Of a stretch of 14,325 bases of DNA, positions 1 to 7,176 are shown piece by piece. The stretch comes from CAYLJO01 sp964383905 (GTDB lineage Bacteria; Acidobacteriota; Blastocatellia; Pyrinomonadales; Pyrinomonadaceae). How positions within the stretch are numbered: the first letter of the stretch is position 1; each line of letters begins with the position of its first letter. The stretch spans positions 1 through 14,325 of the forward strand of contig CAYLJO010000162.1 of assembly GCA_964383905.1 (NCBI GenBank), read 5' to 3'. The position numbers were made by a program, and so were the translations under genes. Below the pieces are notes generated by a model. That model did not search any database and had not been told where the DNA came from. It saw only the letters and a list, made by a program, of their open reading frames with translations.

Positions 1-114
1 GAGAGGTATATTCTGACCGGAGCGGGCGGACAGTCACATCAATTTCTCTCTTAGAAAACGGCCGTCCGGGCGCGACACCGATCCCCCGGCGAGGGCTAAA
101 TCTTAACTTATTGC

Positions 115-144
115 TTGAGTTTAATGGTGTTGTCCTGCTATATT
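115..144 (+). promoter_or_regulatory. Sigma-70-like promoter for the response regulator
   Basis: A -35-like TTGAGT (115-120) is followed after 18 bases by TATATT (139-144). TG at 136-137, one base before the hexamer, makes it an extended -10. Transcription would start near 151, giving a leader of about 75 bases. The upstream 1-114 shows no coding region that I can support. Confidence 0.5.
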
Positions 145-157
145 CTTATATGTTGGG

Positions 158-180
158 GTGCGCCACCGCCACTGGCGCGC
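158..180 (+). promoter_or_regulatory. Hairpin in the leader of the response regulator
   Basis: GCGCCA (160-165) and TGGCGC (173-178) pair perfectly around a 7-base loop. A wobble pair and one more G-C pair extend the stem to 158 and 180. It lies just downstream of the predicted transcription start. No known riboswitch is recognised, and a role in message stability or regulation is only a guess. Confidence 0.3.
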
Positions 181-225
181 GCTTCTTGAAGATCCTGCTC
201 GCCTTTCGTGGATGCATAATTGCCA

Positions 226-993
226 ATGCCAACTTCCGCCGACCGAGCGAAATCCAGAGAAGATGACGGTACGTCTCTACCAAGCGAGCGCCGGACAAGC
301 CTGCTTGTCGTCGAGGATGATGAGAACATCTCGACGGCGATCAGCGAGTATTTTTCACGCGCCGGTTACAACGTGAAAACCGCTGAAGACGGTCTGGCCG
401 GGGTGCAGGCCGCCCTGCATGACCACCCGGACGCCATCGTACTCGACCTGATGCTGCCCAAGATGGACGGTCTGGCGGTCTGCCGCGAGTTGCGGGAAAA
501 GGCCCCCTACATTCCGATCCTGATGCTGACGGCTAAGGATGACGTGGTCGACAAGGTCCTCGGGCTGGAGATGGGCGCGGATGATTACATCACCAAACCC
601 TTCTCCTTGCGTGAACTGGAAGCACGCATCAAGTCTATCCTGCGCCGCATCCGCGCCGGCGGCACAACGGATGGCGCATCTGAAGAAGCGCCCATCGTCC
701 GCGGTAAGTTACGCATTGACCCGTCAAAACGTGAAGTGACCGTTGGCGAAAGGCAGGTTGACCTGACGCCGAAGGAGTTCGATTTGCTGCGGCTATTCGC
801 CTCCAACCCGGGACGCGTCTTTCCACGCAAATACCTCCTCGAAAAAATCTGGGATTATTCCTACGAGGGATATGATCGCACGATTGATTCGCACATCAAT
901 CGCCTGCGCGCTAAGATCGAGGACAACCCGGAAAACCCACAAATGGTGCTAACCGTTTGGGGTATCGGTTACAAATTCAGCGACGAGCAGTAG
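226..993 (+). CDS. OmpR/PhoB-family response regulator transcription factor
   Basis: This is a cytoplasmic two-component response regulator of about 255 residues. After a polar leader of some 25 residues comes a receiver domain (about 25-142). The acidic pair is E30/D31, the phosphoacceptor is D74 in the VLDLMLPKMDG stretch, and the switch residues are T102 and K124 (TKPF). A winged-helix domain (about 158-253) follows, with DLTPKEFDLL, the recognition-helix region DRTIDSHINRLRAKIE and the ending VWGIGYKF, as in OmpR/PhoB proteins. A stop codon ends just before 220, so only TTG at 220 or ATG at 226 can open the frame. ATG was chosen; neither has a clear ribosome binding site. No histidine kinase lies in the window, so its signal and targets are unknown. 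Family assignment is secure; the regulon is not. Confidence 0.95.
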   Translation: MPTSADRAKSREDDGTSLPSERRTSLLVVEDDENISTAISEYFSRAGYNVKTAEDGLAGVQAALHDHPDAIVLDLMLPKMDGLAVCRELREKAPYIPILMLTAKDDVVDKVLGLEMGADDYITKPFSLRELEARIKSILRRIRAGGTTDGASEEAPIVRGKLRIDPSKREVTVGERQVDLTPKEFDLLRLFASNPGRVFPRKYLLEKIWDYSYEGYDRTIDSHINRLRAKIEDNPENPQMVLTVWGIGYKFSDEQ

Positions 994-1034
994 ACGCCGG
1001 CCGCTCGTCCTCTCCGCTTAAATGCTGACAAGCT

Positions 1035-1088
1035 GCATCGAAGCTTGACGCAATAGTTTTTGACATCGATGCGCGCTCGCCAGAGATT
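1035..1088 (+). promoter_or_regulatory. Inverted repeat and possible promoter before the first HEAT gene
   Basis: The 190-base gap between the regulator and the first HEAT gene holds a 7-base inverted repeat, GCATCGA (1035-1041) and TCGATGC (1066-1072). It also has a consensus -35, TTGACA (1060-1065), overlapped by that repeat. The hexamer 17 bases further on, GAGATT (1083-1088), is a poor -10, so the promoter call is weak. Overlap of the inverted repeat with the -35 would suit a repressor site, but this is inference. Read-through from the regulator gene is equally possible. Confidence 0.25.
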
Positions 1089-1183
1089 ACGCGCATCACG
1101 CTACAACACGGGGCCCCGGCCGCTCTCCTTAATTCGAAACTTCGCCAAGCTTCGCCCGCAAACAAATACTGTCGAGTCTAGCC

Positions 1184-3601
1184 ATGCCAAACTTTTGCCT
1201 CCGGTTCAAAAAAATCGCGCGCGTCTTACCCCTGACCACTCTGCTCACGGCCGTGGCGCTTAAACCATCCCTCACCCCCCGCGCCCAACGACAGAAGGAG
1301 CCGCCCGTCAGCGTCTCGGAGATCTCCACGCGCCGCACAGCCAGCGGTCGGGTCGTCACACTCTCTGCCGATGTGCCTATGACACGTGCGCAGACGTGGC
1401 AGGATCCGGAAGGCTACCACGTCGTTTTGCCGCCGCAAAGTTCGATCCCGGGCAGCCTTCCGCGCGGAATGAAGGCCCGCCAGGTGGGCCGCTCGCTTGA
1501 GCTTTTGGTGCCGGTCAGTCCGGGCGCCACCGTGACAGTGCAGCCGCAGCTCAACCGGCTCAACCTGATCGTTGATGGTGATGTGGAGACCTCACAAGAC
1601 GGGACGGACTCCTCTACCCGGTTACAAACTTCGCACCGGGTGCGGCGCGGTGAAGCCTCGAATGCGGCGCCGTCATCACACAGATCACCGCGCCGGCGTC
1701 GTGGTCCAACCAACAATGCGCCGGTCGCCCCGGCAATTTCGAATTCACCCGCGTCATCATCCCGCACTCACTCGTCATCTAAACCTGCCGCGTCGAAGGC
1801 GGTAAGCAGAGTCCCGCCGGCACAAGCCGCGGCGGCGAAGGCCGCCCCGCTCGGCACCCCGCAGGCCCCTGAGGCCCCGATTTTAGTATCCCCGACGACT
1901 ATCGTCCCTCAGGTGCCTGCCGCCGCGCCCGTCAACCCACCCGTCAACTCTCCGGCGGCTTTGGAGCAGGAACAAACAGGCGAAGAAGGCGGCATCCTCT
2001 CATTCATCTTTTCGGCTGCGGGGATCGCTATCTTCACGGCTCTCGGCCTCATCTCGCTGCTGGTGGTACGACATCGCCGCCGGCACTCATCGGGGGAAAC
2101 CGCTGAGGTTAAGAACGAGGGCGAAAACGGCCAGGCGACGGCCACGATGCCTAGTGTATTCGAGCGCAGGGCCGGAAGCGAGCGAAGAAAAAGTGGCCGG
2201 CCGGGAGGCCGCCGCGGCAGTGATAAGTTCAGGAACCTGCCTACGGCAGGCACGCCTCCCTCGGCGCCGGCGGAAAAACGTGAGCAAGCGTTGCAAGCGC
2301 GGCAGCCGGTGAACGCGCCCGCCGCGCCCATCGCGCTGTTTGGCGCGTACCGGGTTGATCAGGAAGTCAGCAAATTGGTGCTCGGCCAACCGCACCGGAT
2401 GGACGTGCTGGCGTCGCGCGCGGCTGATGATCGCCGGGCCATCGAAGCTTCTTTGATTAAAGCCATGAGCGCGCCCGGCCTCGACGAGGATACTCGTCGG
2501 AGGGCGCGCGTAGCGCTGGAGGACTATGGATTCGTAGCGCGTCAGAGCGCCGCGCTACTGATGGCCCCGGATGCTTTCGCACGTGCTTCAGCAGCGCGCA
2601 TGCTCGGCGATATTGGCGCGCCATCAGCCCTGCCCTTTATGCTCGAAGCTCTTTATGACCCGGAAGCCATCGTCCGGACGCAAGCGGTCGAGAGTCTCGG
2701 CGCGTTGAAGCTTCCTTCGGCTATCGGCGCATTGCTTGACATGGCGCGCCGGCATCCGGACATCCCCGCTGCCCTCATCAGTCGCGCCCTCAACGCCTGC
2801 TCGTTCGATTGTCTTGATACCGGCGGCCTTCACCCGCCGGCGGGCTTGCCAGTAGGTTTTGACGCCGCGTGGACCGGTGACATCGTCCAACTTGAGCCGG
2901 TGGCAAGCGTCGAGGCGCTGCCGGACTGGCTGGAAGACGAAAGCCTGACGGAAGCTCTGGAGCGGCTCGAAAGCACGGACGTCGAAGCGCGCACGGCTGC
3001 GGCGCGCCAGCTCGCGCAGTTTCAAGCCCGGTGCTCGGTGGCGGCTCTGACCGCGATGGCCGCCGACGACCCCGAGCCGGCCGTTCGCGCGGCGGCAGTG
3101 GTCAGCCTCGGTGAGATCGAGCATGAGTCCGTCTTTGCGCCGGTGCTGATCGCACTCGCTGACGATTCGCGGGAAGTACGCGCCGCTGCGGCCCGTTCAC
3201 TGTCGCGTTTGAATTTCGACCGCGCCGACGCCTATGTGCGTGTCATGGAAATGGCAGACGACGAGACTTTACGAGATGTGGCGCGTTCCTGTATAAAAGC
3301 AGGCGTTGCGGCCCAGGCGGTAGACCGCCTCGCGAGCGAAGACCGCCGTCAGGCTTATGAAGCCTTCTCGCTTCTTTCGCTCCTTGCAAAGTCTAATGAG
3401 GTGGGACCAATTATCGAAGCGATTACCGGTCATCACGACCTCAATGTGCGGGCGGCGGCCATTCGCCTGCTCGGCCTCAGCGGCCGGCCCGAGATCGTGC
3501 AGCATTTGCGCCCACTCGCCGTCCGGGACGACCTGCCTGAAACGTTGCGGACTGCGCTTTTAGAGGTGGTTTATAAGCTCGATCAGGCGCAATACGCTTA
3601 A
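1184..3601 (+). CDS. Membrane-anchored HEAT-repeat protein with extracytoplasmic AMIN-like domain (paralogue A)
   Basis: No named gene is recognised. The 805-residue product has a signal-peptide-like start (basic residues to 13, hydrophobic VLPLTTLLTAVAL, possible cleavage after RAQ near 35). A beta-rich segment at about 42-133 resembles AMIN domains of PilQ and amidases. A low-complexity linker (134-268) follows, then a membrane helix (271-295) with RHRRRH after it. The basic flank puts the C-terminal half in the cytoplasm. A second basic patch (327-349, rich in ERR/GRR) precedes alpha-helical HEAT repeats (about 450-800) with typical VRAAA...L units. HEAT arrays are protein-binding scaffolds, so a role coupling the envelope to a cytoplasmic partner is inferred. 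The next gene is a clear paralogue with the same domain order. The start has no strong ribosome binding site, but it puts the signal peptide at the N terminus. Confidence 0.85.
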   Translation: MPNFCLRFKKIARVLPLTTLLTAVALKPSLTPRAQRQKEPPVSVSEISTRRTASGRVVTLSADVPMTRAQTWQDPEGYHVVLPPQSSIPGSLPRGMKARQVGRSLELLVPVSPGATVTVQPQLNRLNLIVDGDVETSQDGTDSSTRLQTSHRVRRGEASNAAPSSHRSPRRRRGPTNNAPVAPAISNSPASSSRTHSSSKPAASKAVSRVPPAQAAAAKAAPLGTPQAPEAPILVSPTTIVPQVPAAAPVNPPVNSPAALEQEQTGEEGGILSFIFSAAGIAIFTALGLISLLVVRHRRRHSSGETAEVKNEGENGQATATMPSVFERRAGSERRKSGRPGGRRGSDKFRNLPTAGTPPSAPAEKREQALQARQPVNAPAAPIALFGAYRVDQEVSKLVLGQPHRMDVLASRAADDRRAIEASLIKAMSAPGLDEDTRRRARVALEDYGFVARQSAALLMAPDAFARASAARMLGDIGAPSALPFMLEALYDPEAIVRTQAVESLGALKLPSAIGALLDMARRHPDIPAALISRALNACSFDCLDTGGLHPPAGLPVGFDAAWTGDIVQLEPVASVEALPDWLEDESLTEALERLESTDVEARTAAARQLAQFQARCSVAALTAMAADDPEPAVRAAAVVSLGEIEHESVFAPVLIALADDSREVRAAAARSLSRLNFDRADAYVRVMEMADDETLRDVARSCIKAGVAAQAVDRLASEDRRQAYEAFSLLSLLAKSNEVGPIIEAITGHHDLNVRAAAIRLLGLSGRPEIVQHLRPLAVRDDLPETLRTALLEVVYKLDQAQYA

Positions 3602-3651
3602 GACAAGATAGCGGCTCACCGTCGGCCAGGAACTACTACGGACCGGTCGAG

Positions 3652-3666
3652 TCAATGATTCATTGA
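3652..3666. promoter_or_regulatory. 15-base near-palindrome between the HEAT paralogues
   Basis: TCAATGA (3652-3658) and TCATTGA (3660-3666) form a perfect inverted repeat around a single central T. The size and spacing suit a dimeric regulator. It lies 50 bases after the first paralogue and about 150 before the second. No regulator family is recognised from it. The rest of the 211-base gap is covered by the heptamer repeat and a weak promoter. Confidence 0.25.
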
Positions 3667-3737
3667 ACCATTAAATCAAAGGGCGGATGGTTTGACGAAA
3701 GGTGGTAATCTGAGGGCTGACGAGTTACGATGGATAA

Positions 3738-3758
3738 ATGAGAAGTGACAAGTGAGCC
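3738..3758. repeat. Degenerate heptamer repeat, three units
   Basis: Three head-to-tail 7-base units, ATGAGAA, GTGACAA and GTGAGCC, are read directly. The 12-mer AAGTGACAAGTG (3743-3754) recurs exactly at 7105-7116 ahead of uvrB, which shows that this is a dispersed element rather than chance. Similar short tandem heptamers between genes are known from cyanobacteria and other bacteria. Here the repeat overlaps a possible -35 for the next gene. Confidence 0.5.
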
Positions 3759-3774
3759 TTTCGCGTTGCATAAT
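3745..3774 (+). promoter_or_regulatory. Weak candidate promoter for the second HEAT gene
   Basis: GTGACA (3745-3750), five of six bases of the -35 consensus, is supplied by the heptamer repeat. It is followed after 18 bases by CATAAT (3769-3774), five of six of the -10 consensus. Transcription would start near 3781, about 30-45 bases before the start codon. The match is reasonable, but short AT-rich hexamers also occur by chance. Confidence 0.35.
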
Positions 3775-3812
3775 ATAGATCGGCTCAAGGGTTTTTCTGT
3801 TCAAATTCCTCA

Positions 3813-6800
3813 ATGGTGAATAACATGGCTCGCTCGCCAGAAACTTGCCCAGGAGAACGCGGCCTCGTTGCCCTGCTGCTCGCCTCCGTCCTGTTTGCCA
3901 CCGTCGTGTCCCCCTTTTTCGCCGCCCCTCCGGCGGGCGCCCAGGGGAGAAGAGCGCGGACTCCAAAGCAAGAGACGCAAAATGCTGCAGGCACGGCTAA
4001 TTCTTCATCCGCCCAGAAGAAAAGACTGACCCCGCTCAGGAGCAGCGACTCGCAGCAAGGGGGGCGGTTGACGATCACCTCCGACGGAGTCCTCAGCGCA
4101 TATTCTGCTTATCGAAGTGGTGACCGCTTCTATGTTGTGATTCCGAAGGCGGATGCGCCGGGCGCGCAGAGCCAGGCGCGCGGGCGAGGCTATGAAGATG
4201 TCCGGATGCAGAAGAGGGGTGACGATACGGTATTGTCATTCCGATTGCAGCCGGGGGCCAAAGCTCACGTCGAGCAGAAGTTCAACAAGCTCGATGTTGT
4301 CATCAACGCGCCCGAGCAGCCGGCCGTCAGCAACACCCCAACCGGCGCCAACGCAACGCGGGTCGACAAGACGAACACCGCGGCCGTAACCTCACCCGCC
4401 GGAACGCGTAATGGCAACCGGTCTACGCAAAATAGTTCGGCACAGCCGGCACCTTCGCCCGAGGGGACAACAACAGCGAATACCAACCAGCCGGCCAACG
4501 CGGCCGCGCGCGGCGCTTCCGTAGCTCCCACGGTGAACGGTACTACACCTGCACCGGGCAATACGGCGCTCCCGCCACTCTCATCTGTGATGCCGCCGGC
4601 GGCGCCGTCCCCTTCCGCCTCGTCGACACCTGCTGAGCCCGCGAATCAAGTCGCGCAGGCACAGCCCACCGTGCCATCGGCGACCACAATTTCTAACCCG
4701 GGCGCATCCGATTCATCCCTGGGCGCAGCTATCACCCGTCATTGGCTTCCGGTTCTCTTCGCCGCGCTTCTGCTCCTGGGGATCATCGGTGTTGTCGCCG
4801 CGCGCTCGATGACCCAGCGGCGCGCCGTGCCGCCTCCCTCGGGCGAAAAGGAAGTGTGGCCCGTCAAAGCTTCTCCGATCTCGGGTGCCGCCCTTGCGCC
4901 CTCTGAGACTGCTCCCCCCGCAATGCCTCTGGCAGCGGTCACCGCAACTAAGGCGGCAAAGGAGGCCAGCAAAGCCGTCGGCGCACCCACTGCCCGCCGG
5001 GAAGCTGAAACAAAAAAACGGAAAGAGGCTGGCCCGTCGGTTGAGCTTAATCGCGCCGAGGCAGAAGTTAAAAAACTGCTTGCCGGGCGACCGTTCGATG
5101 AGGCCGTGATCGGGGCATCTGACGCGGGGACACGTCAGATCGTTGCGGCGGGACTACTCTCCGCGCTCGCCGGGCGTAATATCTCGCGGCGCGAAATAGC
5201 GCGCGAGGCTTTTATCAAGCACAATTACCTTGACGAAGCCACAACCGACTTAAGGACGGCGAAAGCCCCGGCCGAACGAGCATCGGCCGCCCGCTCACTG
5301 GGGTTTGTCAGGGATCGAGTGTCGACATCACATCTCATCGCCGCCCTCGATGATACTGCGCCCGAGGTACGGCGTGCCGCCGTCGAAGCGCTGGCCGACT
5401 TAGGCGATCCGGCCGCGCTCGCGCCGCTCGAATCTTTGCTTGAGCGCGAGAAAGATCGACAGGTTCCGCGCTCCCTGATTAAGCGGGCCATCAGCGCGAG
5501 CGCTGCCGGCCTGGAGGAAGAACGAGCGCCTACCACCACCTCCCCCTCACCGGCGGGAGAAAATCTGGCCGGAGGAACAGCACCGTCCGGGACCGAAGCG
5601 GGTATCAGCACAGAAGCACCGCGCGGTACTGCCGCCGAAGACACGACTCTCGCGGCTGAATCGCCCGCCGCAGAGTTGCCGAAGCCTTCCGGCCCAACTG
5701 TGGCGGAAGCCGCTGGGCCGGCAGTTGTAAGCGAAGCGTCGTCCGTCACTGCTATCGAACCCCTGATTGAGGAGGCACCTCCGTCAGTTGCCGAGGCTGC
5801 GGCGGGGGAGAGGGCAGAGGCGGAGGCCGCGCGTCAGCGCATTGAAGAAGAGCGCACGCGCGTTGAGGCCGAGGAGGCGCGTCAACGCGCCGAAGAAGAG
5901 AGGCGAAGGAGAGCCGAGGAAGAGAAGGCGCGACAGCGTCAGGAAGCGCTTCGCCGTGCCAGTGAAGAACGGCAGCGGGCCGAAGCGCGCAGGCAAGCGG
6001 AGGATGCTGCGCGTCTGCGGCAAGAGGAGGAAGAGGCGCGTCGGCAAGCCGAACCCGGGCGCCCGCGCGCGCGGGCAGAAGAAGCGACGCCGCCAAGCAC
6101 TGTGACAGAGGTCGTGGCAGATGCTATAGAAGCCTTCGAGCCACCCGATCTCATCGTTTCACCAGGAATAAAGGATTCATCCGTCGCCGCGTCCTCAGAG
6201 GCTTCTGCCCGCGGGAGCGAAACCGCCGATGAGTGGATAGACCTGAAGGAGTCAGGAATTGACCTTTATTCACCCACGGCAGGCGCTTCACCCCCCGCCC
6301 CTGTTGAAAAATCTATTGATAGGCCGGAGGCGATTAGTGCCGAGCCCTCATTGCAAGCGCCTGAATCTTTGATCAATCCGGTGATGCTGCCGGACACGAG
6401 CGCTATTGAGCTCGTCGAAGAATATCCGGCGACGGCAGCCACAGATAAAACGGGTCAGATAGTTGCTGACAAAAGCATTGAAGTCGCGGATGAAGACTTC
6501 TCCACCGTGCCGGGCGCGATCAGGAAACGCCTCGGCAGTGAGGACGTGAATGAGCGTGCGTCGGCCATTATCGACCTCGCCAACGTGGGCGGGGAGGATT
6601 CATTCCGGGAGATCACCGCGGCCTTTGACGACCCTTCTACGGAAGTGCGCAACGCCGCCGCCCGTGCGCTTTACAACCTTGGCACGGATCGTGCCGCCTC
6701 GTTCACACGGGCCCTGCGCGAAGCGCCACCCGAGCGGCGTCGCCACATCGGCGGGGCGCTCGCTTCCTCGGGCCTCGCCGGCGAGGCCATCGGCAATCTG

Positions 6801-7088
6801 ACGGGCGAGAGCCGGGATAAGACATATGATGCTTTCTCGCTGCTTTTTCTCATGTCCAAAGCGGGCGAGGTGCAGCCTTTGATGAAAGCTATCGAGGAGC
6901 ATCCGAATAACGAGGTGCGTCTGGCGGTCGTCAAGCTCCTCGCCCTGAGCGGGCAGCAAGAGATCCTTCCGGCCTTCCGCCGCCTCGCCGTGCGCGGCTC
7001 GCTGCCGACAGAGGTCCGCTCCGCCGTGATGGAAGCGATTTATCAGATCAGCAGCCAGGCATCTTCTGACACACCCTCCGCCGCCTGA
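3813..7088 (+). CDS. Membrane-anchored HEAT-repeat protein with AMIN-like domain and coiled coil (paralogue B)
   Basis: This is a larger paralogue of the preceding gene (1,091 residues). The signal peptide has a hydrophobic core at about 18-38 and AGAQ near 44. An AMIN-like beta domain (84-166) aligns with paralogue A at the LQPGAKAHVEQKFNKLDVVI stretch. A Pro/Thr/Ala/Ser linker, a membrane helix (311-330) and a basic flank (R331, Q335-R337) follow, so the remainder should be cytoplasmic. It has a first HEAT block (about 430-565), a disordered acidic stretch, a Glu/Arg/Ala coiled coil or single helix (about 664-757), then a second HEAT block (about 895-1082). The last 80 residues match paralogue A closely (DAFSLL, EIL...RRLAVR, LP..VRSAV). 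ATG at 3825 is an alternative start with a GGTGA site 5 bases upstream and may be the true one. Function is unknown; a bitopic scaffold is inferred. Confidence 0.85.
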   Translation: MVNNMARSPETCPGERGLVALLLASVLFATVVSPFFAAPPAGAQGRRARTPKQETQNAAGTANSSSAQKKRLTPLRSSDSQQGGRLTITSDGVLSAYSAYRSGDRFYVVIPKADAPGAQSQARGRGYEDVRMQKRGDDTVLSFRLQPGAKAHVEQKFNKLDVVINAPEQPAVSNTPTGANATRVDKTNTAAVTSPAGTRNGNRSTQNSSAQPAPSPEGTTTANTNQPANAAARGASVAPTVNGTTPAPGNTALPPLSSVMPPAAPSPSASSTPAEPANQVAQAQPTVPSATTISNPGASDSSLGAAITRHWLPVLFAALLLLGIIGVVAARSMTQRRAVPPPSGEKEVWPVKASPISGAALAPSETAPPAMPLAAVTATKAAKEASKAVGAPTARREAETKKRKEAGPSVELNRAEAEVKKLLAGRPFDEAVIGASDAGTRQIVAAGLLSALAGRNISRREIAREAFIKHNYLDEATTDLRTAKAPAERASAARSLGFVRDRVSTSHLIAALDDTAPEVRRAAVEALADLGDPAALAPLESLLEREKDRQVPRSLIKRAISASAAGLEEERAPTTTSPSPAGENLAGGTAPSGTEAGISTEAPRGTAAEDTTLAAESPAAELPKPSGPTVAEAAGPAVVSEASSVTAIEPLIEEAPPSVAEAAAGERAEAEAARQRIEEERTRVEAEEARQRAEEERRRRAEEEKARQRQEALRRASEERQRAEARRQAEDAARLRQEEEEARRQAEPGRPRARAEEATPPSTVTEVVADAIEAFEPPDLIVSPGIKDSSVAASSEASARGSETADEWIDLKESGIDLYSPTAGASPPAPVEKSIDRPEAISAEPSLQAPESLINPVMLPDTSAIELVEEYPATAATDKTGQIVADKSIEVADEDFSTVPGAIRKRLGSEDVNERASAIIDLANVGGEDSFREITAAFDDPSTEVRNAAARALYNLGTDRAASFTRALREAPPERRRHIGGALASSGLAGEAIGNLTGESRDKTYDAFSLLFLMSKAGEVQPLMKAIEEHPNNEVRLAVVKLLALSGQQEILPAFRRLAVRGSLPTEVRSAVMEAIYQISSQASSDTPSAA

Positions 7089-7097
7089 ATCTAAATG

Positions 7098-7168
7098 CGG
7101 TGGCAAGTGACAAGTGGCGAGCGACAAGTTAGAATCTTGTTTTGCACGTCACTTTTTACTTGTCACCG
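7098..7168 (+). repeat. Heptamer-repeat hairpin directly upstream of uvrB
   Basis: Five 7-base units run head to tail from 7100 to 7134: GTGGCAA, GTGACAA, GTGGCGA, GCGACAA, GTTAGAA. The segment 7098-7121 is complementary to 7145-7168 at 19 of 24 positions. Three of the five mismatches become G-U pairs in RNA. An inner stem, ACAAG (7124-7128) with CTTGT (7136-7140), closes a 7-base loop. The hairpin ends 8 bases before the uvrB start codon, and no T-run follows it, so it is not a typical terminator. It could affect translation or stability of the message. Confidence 0.6.
7107..7135 (+). promoter_or_regulatory. uvrB: Candidate uvrB promoter embedded in the heptamer repeat
   Basis: GTGACA (7107-7112) and TAGAAT (7130-7135) are separated by the ideal 17 bases and each match the consensus at five of six positions. 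Transcription would begin near 7142, leaving a leader of about 35 bases with no Shine-Dalgarno sequence. If so, only the 3' arm of the hairpin would be transcribed from here. The full hairpin would form only on read-through from upstream. No LexA box of known type was recognised. Confidence 0.4.
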
Positions 7169-7176
7169 TATTTACC

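Noticed and set aside
3666..3692. AACCAT (3666-3671) and ATGGTT (3687-3692) as a terminator of the first HEAT gene
   Set aside because: Only a 6-base-pair AT-rich stem with a 15-base loop and no T-run; too weak to call.
5752..6105. Open frames on both strands across the Glu/Arg-rich segment
   Set aside because: They are low-complexity, Arg/Pro- or Leu/Ser-rich shadows of the coiled-coil repeat in the second HEAT gene.
7100..7134. CRISPR array or short-spacer repeats near uvrB
   Set aside because: The 7-base units are directly adjacent with no spacers and degenerate between copies, so they are tandem heptamers, not a CRISPR array.
7114..7176. 21-codon upstream extension of uvrB
   Set aside because: The added residues fall in the repeat hairpin and have no counterpart in UvrB, whose N terminus begins at the FQLRSEYQP stretch.
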